Shown piece by piece: positions 46,680 through 58,440 of a stretch of DNA of 64,000 bases (position 1 is the first letter of the stretch; each line of letters begins with the position of its first letter). The notes beneath the pieces were generated by a model. It ran no database searches, was not told the origin of the DNA, and was given only the letters and a program-made list of their open reading frames with translations. The DNA is from Cycas panzhihuaensis (taxonomy: Eukaryota > Cycadophyta), in assembly GCA_023213395.1 (NCBI GenBank), contig CM041465.1, forward strand, positions 3,286,001 through 3,350,000, read 5' to 3'. Made by a program: the position numbers and the translations under genes.

Positions 46680-47155
46680 CTGCCCCCTTGGCAGCAGAGC
46701 CTCGTCGCTCGGAAGCCTGGTGCGATGGCGAATGCTGGCAACACAACTGTCAGTAGCACATGTGTATATAGATATGTCAATCAAGATTATAACAGTAGGC
46801 AAGGGTGCCGGCGAGTGTCATGGCGGAACACGTGGATACGAAAGTGGCGGTGGAGACAACATAGGGGCTACCTATGAGCCACCTGGGAACCAACTGGAAA
46901 AATGAGGAAAGCGAGGGGGCTGCCCCCACCACAAAACATGCAGAAGGACATGCATAATCAAGTAAAGAGTAAGCAAAGGGTAGGCACCATAGTTTTACCT
47001 CATTAGTAGCTAGGTTTCGGAGGTGTGAACAGGTCGCAAAGCAAAGTGTAAGACGACTTGGGGCTTGGGCGATTGGAGGGCCAGACAAGCCTCAAGGACG
47101 GTCAGTAAGGAGAGGGAGGCGCCGCTCAAGGATAAGACGAATGAGACTATCTGCC

Positions 47156-47629
47156 TCAGCGTTGAGGGCCTGAGTGATATGCTAGATATCGATGGAAGAG
47201 AAGCAGGCCAGGAGAGATCTTGCAGCAGAAGCAAGAGTCCTCAAGTGAGGGCATCGCACACAGTAAACAGGTGAGATGAGACACCATAACTTGAGAGTCG
47301 CAAAGCAAAACGATGGATCCGCAATGGAAACGGAGGGCATCAGTAAGGGCTTCAATAATATCTATATATTCGGCTTCGTTGTTAGTAGCCTCTAGGAGGA
47401 AGATCCCAGAGCGGAGGAGATCATGTCCAGAAGGGCTGCAGAGAATCCATGCAGCGGCAGAAGGTCCAGGATTACCGAAGTTTCCGCCGTCGATAAAAAT
47501 GTAGATGGACATAGGTGACACAAAATCTTGGTAGTCAATAGATAATGAAAGCAACACTCGAAAGGCAAGCAAAAAGTGGCCGTGAAGGGTAGGAGGACCT
47601 AGCAATGAGGTTACCCAGGGCGAGAGCAA
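47156..47629 (-). pseudogene. Archaeal-type RNase H (aRNH), element B
   Basis: On the minus strand, MSIYIFIDGGNFGNPGPSAA holds the first catalytic Asp in a better-preserved DGG context than in element A. NNEAEY and LLCDSQVMVSHL follow. After VSHLTCLL the frame shifts, so the last motif (HIPR-type) is lost from this frame. Position and neighbours equal those in element A: right of the LTR and left of the PMD promoter. The retained acids in both copies support a once-functional enzyme. Confidence 0.8.
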
Positions 47630-48015
47630 GTAATCCGATCATCAGTAGAGAGTGGTCGGAAGAAAAAGACTCTTGGGGCACCAAAAGGTCGCTTCAAGAA
47701 GCAAAACATGCCCCCAGGCAGGGGAGCATTCCCTTTGGGGACCCCAAGAGTGAGAAAGAGCTGCGGAAACGAGTCTAGGGCGACGAAACGAGCCAAACGA
47801 GTATAAACTCGAGCATGCACGGGAGCAGCACGTAAAACGAGACGGAGAGGCCCCGAGAAAAAGTGTAAAATTGAGGCACCATAAATGCACCTACGAGAAA
47901 GCGCAAAAAGGGTGTCAAGAGAGCACAAAGAGAGACAGGGCTAGAAGGCTAAGGCAATCAGGGGAACGGGACGGTCCCAGCACTGCCAGGCCAAAAGCGG
48001 AGGAAGTGCTGTTGG
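47630..48015. other. Intergenic stretch between aRNH and PMD promoter, element B
   Basis: Matches 4641-5035 of element A. Short frames on both strands have no domain. Probably contains upstream sequence of the antisense PMD gene. Confidence 0.4.
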
Positions 48016-48022
48016 GGCCCAC

Positions 48023-48032
48023 TTTATATAAG
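48023..48032 (+). promoter_or_regulatory. TATA box of the antisense PMD gene, element B
   Basis: CTTTATATAAGG on the plus strand, preceded by GGGGCCCA and followed by AAATCAA. It is the counterpart of the element A box at 5046-5055. Confidence 0.6.
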
Positions 48033-48500
48033 GAAATCAAACAGGAAAATGGATTTATTTTCACCGGCTCTCGTATGAAACCAGAGCCATTCCCTTATGC
48101 AGCAGAGCGCCGCCCAACTTTGGAGGCACGCAGAGAAAGATCGGACCGTTGGATCGAAGAGCGAAGAGAGCTAGCGAGATCGATAAGACGACATGGCGAT
48201 AGCGAGACCGGATCCAATGAGTGGATATCACTAAACCCAACCCACTTCGAAGTTTGAAATTAATTGGTTTTTGGTAGTTTCATGTGGTTTTTAGTGCCCC
48301 TTATGGGTAATCAGAGGCCTCTCACAGTCTGAATCAGACCCAGAAAGAGGCGAGGACCTGGGCATTAGGGAGCCCTGGTCCCGGTGGGCCCCACAGGGTC
48401 CACCAAAAAAAAAATTTTATTTTTGGCGTAAATCCCCCTTCGGGGATCACCATTAAATCTGCAATCATGACCATGAGGACCCGTCATGCATGGGACCCGT

Positions 48501-48530
48501 GCCAAACTTAGCGGTACCGCTAAGTTTAGC
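48501..48530. repeat. Palindrome in the PMD leader, element B
   Basis: The 30 bp from GCCAAACTTAG to CTAAGTTTAGC form a near-perfect palindrome whose central 18 bp (CTTAGCGGTACCGCTAAG) are exact. Element A has the same structure at 5531-5560 with one change in the centre. Confidence 0.8.
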
Positions 48531-48670
48531 ACGGTACGAAGGCAAAAAGGAGAAAAAAGAGATACAAGGCCTAAAAGAGCCCTAAATCTCAGGCAGAGAG
48601 AGTTTTGAGAGAGTGAGGGGTGATAGTAACTAACGTGAAGCTAACTTGGGTTATTTTTTTGTGTGAACAG

Positions 48671-49867
48671 GCTATCATCGTAGTAGATAACCGCGAGAAC
48701 GTGGGTATGGCCATGTTGAGCTACATGGAGATGGCATCACAGGAGCACAGAGAGACCCTGCAGAGGTGTGGCCTATACAAGGCCCTCAAGACACCTCAGT
48801 ATGCATCAGATCAAAGGTTGCTGGTTGACATCGTATCCCATTGGGATAGGAGGAGACATGTGTTCCACCTACCACAGGTAGGTGATGTGATGGTCACGCC
48901 GAGAGATATGTGGCGGATACTAGGAGTTCTGGCAACAGGGAGGCCGGTGAGACTGGGGATGCTACCTAGCACCGAGGCAGCACACAGGGAGGCAGCCCTG
49001 TTCTTCATACGATCTGATAGATGGGAGCAGAGGAGAGCCCCCCTCTAGACTGTACTGATGTCAGGGATTCCTCGGGTGAGGAAGCTGATTATACTGTGCA
49101 TTCTATTCCAGATTTCCCGGAAGTAGAACTATAGGGAGATACCAGGTAGATGGTTAGATGCAGTTCGTCGCTGCGAAGCTGGCGAGAGGATGGACTGGGC
49201 GACCCTGATAGCGGCGAACCTCATCGCCCAGCTAGACACTATCAGGATGACCGGCAGAGGTGGGTTGTCATGTAGCACACTGCTGCAGTGTTGGTTTTTT
49301 TATCATTTCGCGGCAGTGGCACCAGTGGGGGGACCACACCCCATCACAAAGTAGGCCCCGATGGTCCACAGGTGGCAGACTCGACTGAGAGGGACAGAGG
49401 ACAGGGCCCATGTCCGACGATCGATGGAGGCTACATCACTAGACCTCCTCACCCTACCAGACTACGTGGCAGAGCCTTATAAGACACTGAGGTGGGATAG
49501 TGACGACGAGACGGGTGGAGCAGGAGTGCCCACAGGCGATGATGACAGAGATGATGGAGATGATGGGGCCAGCCCGTCATGACCTGCAGGAGAGGCAGGT
49601 CCCTCGGGGATGATAGGAGGTGTAGAAGGTCTATCCGGCTACGGAGGAGGCGGGCCGTCGGGGCCAGAGTAGGGCAGAGCAGGGGACCCGTGACCAAGGC
49701 CCGCAGGCTACGGATCGTGATGGGATCCGGAGGGACAAGAGCTGAGCCGGTCCCTGCGAGGAGGGAGGCCCAGGCAGAGGAGGTGCTAGAGGATGAGGCA
49801 CCCATGGCTGGCAGAGAGCCAGTAGGGGAGGATGCCGCACGACCAGAGGAGCCGGCGGTCACAGCAA
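48671..49867 (+). pseudogene. Plant mobile domain (PMD) gene, main exon, element B
   Basis: The exon begins after the acceptor-like TTTTTTTGTGTGAACAG (AG at 48669-48670), with CTAAC upstream as a possible branch site. The PMD reads LLVDIVSHWDRRRHVFHLPQ, then DVMVTPRDMWRILGVLATGR. The linking part includes MSGIPRVRKLIILCIL and GRWLDAVRRCEAGERM. The late signature is LIAANLIAQLDTI and LLQCWFFYHFA. An acidic DDETGGAGVPTGDDD linker follows. In one frame from 48671 to about 49580 only TAG or TGA codons interrupt, at 49046, about 49124, about 49350 and 49580. Element A has a sense codon at each of these places. The family role includes silencing and genome stability in Arabidopsis; the role here is unknown. 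Confidence 0.78.
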
Positions 49868-49978
49868 GTGAGACCTAACCTTTTCCTGAGTCGTTTGGCA
49901 TCTAGATAGATGTTTGGTTTGGTTTGATCATGGTATATGGTGAGATGTATACTGACACATGGCATGTTATATTGGCAG
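49868..49978 (+). other. Predicted intron of the PMD gene, element B
   Basis: Donor CAA|GTGAGAC at 49868 and acceptor TTGGCAG at 49972-49978, with ACTGACA upstream as a branch-like site. It is 111 bp, T-rich and aligned with 6909-7020 in element A. Confidence 0.55.
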
Positions 49979-50562
49979 GTGCGTGAGATCCGAGGCCCGA
50001 TAGAGGCGTGGTGAGGAGATATTCCCTCGGTGTATGTAGAGGTAACCGCCTATCCAAAGTGAGATGAGCCTAGATGGCGGTACCACCAGAGGCATTCGCC
50101 ATGTTGGTGAGGGCAAGGGACATATGGGTTGCAGAGTCCCAAGAGCACGTGACATCCCAGGGATGACTGCAGCAGGAGAGAGACGATGCGAGGCGCGAGA
50201 GGGATGAGCTACGCTGACGGGTGTAGGCTCTAGAGGCATAGGGCAGAGCAGGCGGAGATGCCGAGAGCAGGACCCAGCTAGCGGTAGTCACAGAGCATCT
50301 CAGGGTGATGGAGGAAGCACTCCGATGAGAGAGGGATCGTATCCAGGCCCGATACGATCAGTTGGTAGCACAGATGGTGTTGAGGTCGAGCCGGAGTAGG
50401 ACGCATACCCACATGGTGGCGATGACCCCGAGACGACCGCGAGACGAGGCGAGCGAGGCGGGCGGCTCGCGGAGGCCCAAGAGGAGCCTCGGAGGCATGT
50501 GGTCCCCAAGAGAGGGATCACACAGACTAGGAGATGGTACCCCAGGAGCAGGGCAGCAATAG
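49979..50562 (+). pseudogene. PMD gene last exon: coiled-coil tail, element B
   Basis: The helical stretches LQQERDDARRERDELR and TEHLRVMEEALR, then ERDRIQARYDQLVAQM, are clear near 50167-50380. The basic tail (RSSRSRTHTHMVAMTPRRP) ends at GDGTPGAGQQ and a TAG at 50560-50562. Small deletions near 49985-50080 scramble the beginning of this exon relative to element A. The stop position gives the probable native C-terminus, which in element A is obscured by an extra TAG. Confidence 0.55.
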
Positions 50563-51230
50563 AGTAGGATATGTATATATGATTTTGACAGGGAAAAGCA
50601 CGGGCCTCCAAGGGGTCATATATAGGACCATATGTTTGTACCCCCCCTGCAAGGACACCGGCTTCCTAGATGTATGCTGTGACATGATTTTTGGATGCAT
50701 ATATATATACATGGGGTAATTGGAACCCCATTTGGATATGAGATGCTGTGTATGATGTATCATGTGTGGATGACATGTGTGTTTATTTTATGTGTTGTAA
50801 ATGTTATGCTGTGGATATTTTATGTTATGAATATCTTATTGTATGATGCACACGTTTCCTTCCATGTATGGCTATATGTCTAACAGGAGCACACACACAC
50901 GTCGTGAGTGAAGACAACAGAGAGGTGTGAGGTTAGAGGATAGAGCGGCATACACATCTACGGAAGAGCATAGTGGAATATGCGAAGGAAACGACAAACA
51001 GGAAAGAGGAGCAACGATGCTCCCAAGCGTCTTCCTGATTGGGGAATGCCCAAGCAAGACGACAAAAGTTCCTGAGAGGGTACGGGAACGCGGGTTCCGC
51101 AGAAGGAACCGGAAAGAAGAAGAAGGATCCATCTTATATTGTCATTCTACCCATGGTTGGGAAGAATGGGGACAACCTAAGATGGTAGTTTAGGCTCATT
51201 TCGGAGCAGGGCGAAGAGATCGCCGAAAGA
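50563..51230. other. PMD 3' untranslated region and spacer to integrase, element B
   Basis: Counterpart of 7621-8281. AT-rich with an ATATATATAC run near 50700, then a GA-rich part next to the integrase stop. No gene is visible. Confidence 0.45.
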
Positions 51231-52440
51231 TCACACATAAAACTTCTTAAGGAATTTCCCATTAATAGCTTTCTCGAATTCAAGCCCTTCTAGGGTGGAT
51301 ATCCTATAGGCACCATTATCGAGGGATTCGATAATGACGAAAGGACCAACCCATCGGGGTTTGAACTTAGTCAAGCGGTCATGGAGATACTCAAGCTTAA
51401 GGATGCGGTCCCTAGGAAACAAAGGGCGGGAATGAAGATGTTTATCGTAGGCCCTTTATGGGCGAGCTTTGGATGCCAGGTTAGCCTGATAAGCGGCTAA
51501 GCATCTCTCATCCAAAGCTTTGAGGTCTAGCAGGCGAGCCTGACGGATCGACTTTTCGTCGATGAAACCTCGAAGGGAGACCCGCAAGGAAGGAATCTCC
51601 CCCTCCAGCGGGAGTACCGCCTTAGTACCATAGACCAGGGAGAACAGGGTCATTTCCATGGTAGAACAGATAGAGGTGCGGTAAGCCCACAAGGCGGAGG
51701 GCAACTGAAGGTGCCAATCCTTTTGGGATTGAGCAACGGTTTTCTTGAGAATGTTGACGAGAGTCTTATTGAAAGACTCCACTTGGCCATTTGCCTGAGG
51801 GTAGTAAGGGGAGGAAGTCTTGTGAGAAATTTTGAACTTCTCACAAAGCTCATCCATTTCCTTATTACAGAAAGGAGTTCCGTTGTCAGTGATTAGGACG
51901 TCCGGGATTCCAAAATGGTAAATGATGTGCTAGTAAATGAACGTGGCAATCGTTTTACCAGGGGTAGTGATCAAGGGGATGGCCTCCGCCCATTTGGTAA
52001 AATCCTCTGTGGCAGTCAAGATAAACTTGTGCTGCGATGACGAAGGTAGGGAGATAGCCCCAATGAGGTCTAGTCCCCACTAAGCAAAAGGCCATGGTGA
52101 AACAATGGGATGCAGGGCCTCAGAAGGCACATGGGAAATGTTGGCGTGTTCCTGACATCGCCGACATTTCAGAGCAAAGGCGTGAGCATCCTTGAAGAGG
52201 GACGGCCAGAAATAACCCATGCGTAGGATTCTGTGAGCCATAGACTGGCCCCCAAAGTGACCTCCACAAATATCGTGGTGGAATTCGAAGGCACAGTCGG
52301 CTTCATCGGTGAGTGAAGCGGTGAGGAGGATCCCATCGAAGGACCTCTTGTACAATACCTCATCCATGAGGAGGTATTGCCTGGCAGAAGTCCGGATACG
52401 AGATCTAACTTTGCTACTGGTGTCGAGGCGATATTGCTGA
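51231..52440 (-). pseudogene. Integrase of element B
   Basis: The minus strand shows the HHCC region (GGHFGGQSMAHRI, CRRCQEHA), the core with MDELCEKFKISHKTSSPYYP and NGQVESFNKTL, and the C-terminal PRWVGPFVII ending KKFYV. TAG at 52080-52082 replaces the Gln of FAQWGLD that element A keeps (9131-9133). The GLDLIG segment follows it, and another stop lies near 51932. A frame change near 51460 separates the C-terminal domain. Confidence 0.88.
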
Positions 52441-54314
52441 TGTGTAAGATACCACACTATGTCGCCATACCACTCATTGTCGACGAGTGGATGGGGAGAG
52501 GCTCCCTGAATCGTCAGGATAGACTCATCAGAGAGAGAGTCATCAACGGGGGCACCAAAGGAGTTAGGAATAGGGGCATCTGCGAGTTGCTCGGCCACTA
52601 TCATTCCCTTCTTTGATTTCCGAGTAACGATATGGAGGTCGAATCCTTGAAGTAAGACGGCCCAACGACCAGCCCTACCCGTCAAATCCAAACGAGTTAG
52701 CAAGTATCGCAAGGGATCGGATGGAACGATCACCTTGGTGGTGTTGCCGAGCAAGTAGTGTCAGAACTTCTTGGTCGCATGGACCAAGGAGAGGCACTCC
52801 TTCTCGGCAGGGGAATAGTTAAGCTCAGCAGCCACGAGGGTACAACTGATGAAATATATAGCTCTCTCGGTTCCTGAGTCATCCTCCTGAGCTAGCATGG
52901 TGCCCAAGGATTCGTCAGTCGCCGAGGTGTATAGGAGGAAGGGCCTATCGAATCGAGGAGGCACCAACGTAGGAGCGGAAGCTAGGGCTTCCTTAAGTCC
53001 TTCGAAGGCCTTTTGGGTCTTGTCAGACTAGGCAAAAGGAGCTCCCTTCTTCAATAGGTTCGTGAGGGGTTTAGCACTCATAGCGAAGTCAGCTAAGAAG
53101 CGCCTAAGAAAACCAAGCCTCCCTAGAAATGACTTAATCTATCGTTGAGTTCTAGGCAGCGGCATGTCAAGGATTGCCCTGACCTTGTCAGGGTCAATCT
53201 GAATTCCTTGTTTAGACACAAGGAACCCAAGGAGTTTACCCGAGGTACTGCCAAACACACACTTGAGCAGATTTAGACTGACGTGATACTTGCGGCATCG
53301 TGAGAAGATGGCACACAAGTTGGATGGGTGATGGGCCCTGACACGAGAGAGACCCATCATATCATCCATGAAGACCTCCAATGTGTTATTAATAAGGTCG
53401 TGGAAAATGAAATGCATGGCTCTTTGGTAAGTAGCACCTGTATTCTTAAGGCCAAAGGGCATCGCCTTGTAGGCGAAGGTACCCCAAGGAGTAGTGAAGG
53501 TCGTCTTATGGTGGTCTTTGGGAGAAATCTGAATTTGGTTATAGCCAGAGAAGCCATCCATTAGGGACATAACTTCAAATCTGGCGGTGCGATCAATAAT
53601 TTGATCGAGGAAGGGTAATGGAAAATTGTCCTTGGGACAAGCATTATTGATGTCGCGAAAATTGACACATATACAGATTGCCCCGTTCTTTTTAGCAACG
53701 GGGACAATGTTGGAGACCCACTTAGGGTAGTCAATGGAAGTAATAAGCCCAGCATCCAGGAGCTTCTCAACCTCCATCTTGATGGTGGCTGAGAGCTTCG
53801 GGTGAAGGGGACACTGCTTTTGGCACACAGGGTGGGCGCTAGGAATGGTGGTGAGGTTATGAGTGACAATGGAGGGGTCGATTCCCTTCATGTCAGCATA
53901 ATCCCATGCAAACACATCTCGGAACTCCTGGAATAGAAGGGGGTACTCCCTTATCTCATCAGGGGAACATTCCAACCTGACCTTAATGACCTTACCTGGG
54001 GCCAAGACTATGTCTTGGGTCACCCCTATGCACATGGCATTGCCCTCCTCGAGGTGGAGAGGGGCAAGGTCAACAGGAGGAGGTGGAATAGGAGACGGGA
54101 TCGGATCGGCAAGTGTGGATCCGATCGTGAGGATCTTCTGGTGACCAAGCCTGTGGTGACCAGAAGGCAAGTTGGGCACAAAACCCGTTAGATGCTCAAG
54201 CAGGGCTTTGTCATCCTCGAAGTAATCCACCCCACGGATGACCTTACTCCGAGTAGAGGAAGCACTGGAGGGAGTAAAAGCAACGAGACCGTGATGGTCG
54301 TCGAGTTGCTCCAC
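52441..54314 (-). pseudogene. Reverse transcriptase and gypsy RNase H of element B
   Basis: The RT is open from 54314 to 53139, 391 codons: LLDAGLITSIDYPKWVSNIV, VNFRDINNACPKDN, MPFGLKNTGATYQRAMHFIF and the active-site FMDDMM (about 53360). The RNase H reads LYTSATDESLGTMLAQEDD and ELNYSPAEKECLSLVHATKKF. Stops are TAG at 53139-53141 (Gln in element A), TAG at 53028-53030 (shared with element A) and TGA near 52761. This is the best-preserved RT in the window. Confidence 0.92.
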
Positions 54315-54329
54315 TTCCTCGCGGGATTC

Positions 54330-54843
54330 TTAAGGAAAGCCAAGAAGAGGCTCCTGGGAAGGAACGAAAGGCAATTCTTTGAAGCCATTACCTACGGGGG
54401 GTAATGAAGAAGAAGAACTGATGATGGGCAGGTCAACACGAGCGATGACGTGTGACACGTATGAATAGCTAGTCTCACTAACGAGAGAGATTCCAGACGG
54501 GGATCTAGAATGAGACGGGTGTGATATACTGGCGTGGAGGAAAGAGACAAGGTGAAGATAATCCTCGTCTTCATCGTGCGACTCATCGTCACTAAACGAA
54601 GCAAGGTACCTGTAACTCCCAACGCTAATAGGGGCAAACCGTGAGAGACTAGGGGAAGAAGATGCGGGATCTTCTTCGGATGGGTTAGGTATACCAATAG
54701 AGCAAGCTGAGGCATGCGTGGAAGGACCTTGGTTTTCCGAACTGGTGGAACGAGTTTGTTTGGTAAATGGGCATTCGCGGGGAATCAATTTCATTCGTCT
54801 GTCATGGACGAATTTAAGTTGTCCCCAAAGAGTCGAGCACACG
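54330..54843 (-). pseudogene. Protease-RT linker of element B, left of the composite insertion
   Basis: The minus-strand frame reads CSTLWGQLKFVHDRRMKLIP, then a Ser-rich linker with FSDDESHDEDEDYL. It directly continues the protease whose GRPWLDQ end lies at about 61160 on the far side of the insertion. Bases 54839-54843 (ACACG) are the target duplication. Confidence 0.8.
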
Positions 54844-55168
54844 TGTAACGAACCGTTACACCAAAACCTCGAGGTATTAGTGAAGAGGGCCCACCACCAA
54901 GTAGACCATTACCTCCCCCTCGGTTCAAACGGGCTAGCCCCACCTAGCCCCGCTTTCACCAGCGTTCATGCGCCCCATAGGCCCCGGCTACGACGGCGTT
55001 TTGCGCATCGACGACGTTTGGCGCGTCACCCCACCGCCCCCATAAGCGGTGTTGCCCCATCGGATTTGAACCTGGGTCTTGGCTCTGATACCACTTGGTA
55101 CGAACTGTTACACCAAAACCTCGAGGTGTTAGTGAAGAGGGCCCCCCACCAAGTAGACCATTACCTCT
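54844..55168 (-). mobile_element. TRIM-like element joined to element D
   Basis: Two 72-bp direct repeats (54844-54915 and 55096-55167) share ACCAAAACCTCGAGGT and GTGAAGAGGGCCC blocks and enclose 180 bp without coding capacity. Next to the right repeat, the minus strand reads TGGTATCAGAGCCAAG (55079-55093), a tRNA-Met primer site. A purine-rich tract (GAGGGGGAGG on the minus strand) abuts the left repeat. The internal part also has GGTTCAAATCC, a B-box-like word. These features fit a terminal-repeat retrotransposon in miniature. It shares its outer left end with the TSD of the whole composite. Confidence 0.7.
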
Positions 55169-55551
55169 TGGTAGGATACCACTCCTTAATGATAATTGCA
55201 CACCAATATAATAAGCAAATAACTCCAAAAGAGCACTTATATTGCAATACCCTTCGAGGGGGCAACCTCCCAATTACATGCAAATAACAATGATATTCAA
55301 GATATCCTACTCTAAGGATTACACAAATATATATATATGTCTCTATGCTTACTACTCAACCGCCTCCTTATGCATGTGGGATATTACATGAATATATATA
55401 GTGCTCAATGACCACTACACAACCTTCTACTTATGCATGTGGGATATTAAGAAAAGGGAAGAAGTAGAAGAAATAAAGATATAAGAGAGAGAAGAAGTAC
55501 AAGATATAAGAGAATATAAGAGAAGGTAAGTTAGGGGTTGGATCCCTAACA
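55169..55551 (-). repeat. Element D 3' LTR
   Basis: 383 bp, TG to CA, matching 60770-61150 almost completely. AAGTCCCCCCCTT (55552-55564) next to it is the polypurine tract on the minus strand. Confidence 0.95.
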
Positions 55552-55565
55552 AAGTCCCCCCCTTA

Positions 55566-57000
55566 AAAAAGCTTTGCCCTCAAAGCTTGGTGATCTCAGG
55601 GTGCTCTAGGACAAATTGTTCATTCTCCTAGGTTGCATCTTCTCGCGGAAGTTGTTTCCATTTGATGAGATACTCAATGATTTGTCTGGATCATAGATGT
55701 CGAATTCTTCGGTCGATGATACATTATGGAATGAGTTGAAGTTGCCCCTCCTCATTTAATATAGGTAATTCTGTTTGAACTTGTACTTGTTGCCCAATTA
55801 CCTTCTTGAGACATGAAACATGAAAGACATTATGGATCCTTGATAGTGGTGGTAAGTCCAAGGCATATGCAACTTCACCAATCTTCTTGAGAATTTTGTA
55901 AGGCCCATAAAATCGAGGTTGTAACTTATGCTTCCCATTCCATTTGAGAGATTCCTGCTTATATGGTTGCAACCATAAGTATACCCAATCACCTAGTTGA
56001 AATGCTCGTTCACTTCGCCCTTTATCTGCCTGTTGTTTCATCCGATTTCGTGCAAGGTTCAAATTTTCCTTGAGTAGCTTAAGAATATGCGTTGTTTGTT
56101 GGATGTGGTCTTCGACTGCTTGAACCTTAGAACTGATTATGGCATAGTTTTTAAGTGTGGGTGGTTCATAGCCATATAATGCTTGGAGCAGTCATTCTGT
56201 TGATGCATGATAGGTTGTATTATACCACCATTACGCTAAAGGAAGCCAATGATGCCATCGCCTCGCTTATCTCAAGCATAACACGAAGGTATCCTTCAAG
56301 GCACTTATTAACCACCTCGGTTTGTCCATCTGTTTGTGGATGGTAGGTGAGCTCATTGTCGATTTAGTACCAAGTAGATGGAAGAGTTACATCCGAGGTT
56401 CTTGGTAAACTTGGGATCCCGATCACCGACTATACATTTGGGCATACCATGCAACCAGTATATCCTTTAAAAGACCTCAAAGAATTTGCTTTGCCTTATA
56501 TGTGGCCCGAATGCCACGTAAATGAGCATATTTAGTTAGCCTATCAACAACCACCAAGATAGCATCTTTTCCTTCGACTTGGGCGCACCCACGATGAAGT
56601 CCATAGAAATTTCTTCCCATCGTTGATTTGGTATGGGAAGGGTTGCAGCAACTCTGGAGACTTGACTGCTTCATCTTATGTTGTTGACAAACTTCACATG
56701 AGGAAACATATCTCTTTACATCTCCTTTTTGTCCCTTCCAAAAGAAAGACTGCTTTTAAGCGGTGGTATGTTTGTAGGAACCCCGAGTGACCTGCTATTG
56801 GAGAGGCATATGCATCATGTAAAATTTGCTCCTTAAGGCTAGAGTGAGGGCATATATATATTCGATTCTTATACCAGAGAATATTTGAAGACCATGTATA
56901 ATGGGTTGAATGCCCTACTCCAGCTTGAAGGTCTTGAATGATCTGCTTTATAAAGGAGTCCTCATCCCATTCTTGCTTGGCATCGCTATCCAAGAGGGAT
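55566..57000 (-). pseudogene. Integrase and chromodomain of element D
   Basis: The minus strand reads the zinc-binding HDAYASPIAGHSGFLQTYHR (about 56830-56770). Core fragments are MDFIVGAP, GDRDPKF and TEVVNKCLE in shifting frames (56600-56320). Then [34 protein letters not shown] and the chromodomain IIEYLIKWKQLPREDATWEN (one TAG at the Trp; about 55680-55600). It is a chromovirus integrase inactivated by several small indels. Confidence 0.87.
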
Positions 57001-58440
57001 TGATTTGTGATAGAATATAGTGCAGAGTCTTCTTCCTTACGAGATAAAGCATCGTGACTATATTATCCTTGCCTTTTTTATATATTATTTCAAAGTCAAA
57101 AGATTGCATTTTGGTGACCCATTTTTGTTGTTCCTCAGATGATGTCCTTTGAGATAGGAAATATTTCAAGCTATCATGGTTCTGTTTTAATTTGGAAATG
57201 TGTTCCCAATAAATATTGTCGCCATTTCCTAACTGCATGAAGAATTGCTAACATCTCCTTCTCATAGGTGGGCTTGACTTGTTCCTTGAGTGTAAGTCGA
57301 TGACTTTCAAAAGCCAAAGGTTTTCCTTCTTGCATTAAGATCGCCCAATGCCTTGCCCCGATGCATCACATTCAATGGTGAAGGTCTTTGTAAAGTCCGG
57401 TGTTAAGGATCGGTGTGGTAGTTAAGGCCAGCTTTAGGTGTTCAAATGCTTCAGAGGCCTTATCATTCCAATGAAAGGAATCCTTTTTTAACAAATTGAT
57501 TAAAGGGGAAGCAATCCTTGCATAACCTTGAACAAACTTTCGATAATATCCTATGATTCCTAAGAATCCACGAAGGCCCTTGATGTTTTTAGGTTTAGGC
57601 CAGTTTGCGATAACTGCTATTTTCTTAGGATTCACCTTGACTCCTTCTTGAGAGATGATATGGCCCAAATATTCTATTTCGCTTGCCCAAATTGACATTT
57701 TGATCTTTTGCATAAAGTCGGTTGTCCGCAAGCACCGTAATGCCTTATCAACATGTCAAGATGGTCTTCCCACGCGATCAAGATCAAAATGTCATCAAAA
57801 AGGACTAATATGAACTTCCTTAAGTAAGGTCGAAAGAGTTTATTCATGAGTCCTTGAAAGGTGGATGGAGCATTAGTCAAGCCAAATGGCATGACTAAAA
57901 ATTCATAGTGACCTTCATGTGTACGAAATGCGCTTTATGAACATCCTCTGCTTTGATCCTGATTTGATGGTATCCTGACCGTAAGTCCAATGATGTGAAG
58001 AACATTGCTCCATGGAGTTCATCCAAGAGTTCATCAATGACCGTATAGGAAATTTATCCTTGATGGTTATCTTATTAAGCTCGCGGTAGTCTACACACAT
58101 GCGAAATGAGCCATCCTTTTTTCTTACTAAAATCACCGGAGCAGAAAAAGTGCTTTTACTTTCCTAATAATACCAAAGATTAAGGAGTTCTTGAACTAGT
58201 CGCTCAATTTCATTCTTTTTTGGTAGGGATACCCAGATGGTCGAATACAAGGAGGATTACTTCCAACTACCAGGTCAATACTATGATCTTGGTCACGTAC
58301 TGGGGGAAGACCTTGAGGAATATCTTGAAAGACACAGTTATGGCGGTGAAGTACCAATTTTAAGTCATTTGGTATACCATCATCTTGGAGAATGTCCCTT
58401 ACATTGGAAGTTCTTGACCTTCTAGAGCATAACATTTGGC
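57001..58440 (-). pseudogene. Reverse transcriptase and RNase H of element D
   Basis: The minus strand reads [40 protein letters not shown] and the active-site LFDDILI (about 57800). RNase H-side text is EYLGHIISQEGVKVNPKK, LRGFLGIIGYYRKFVQGYAR and FEIIYKKGKDNIV. Frameshifts fall near 57910, 57720, 57370 and 57240. A pre-RT part reads DDGIPNDLKLVLHRH and SYPYQKRM-like text near 58435-58196. Typical Ty3/gypsy pol. Confidence 0.88.

Noticed and set aside
54718-55287. 189-codon plus-strand frame
   Set aside because: It runs across the insertion junction from element B through the TRIM-like piece into the D LTR, so it is an accidental frame.
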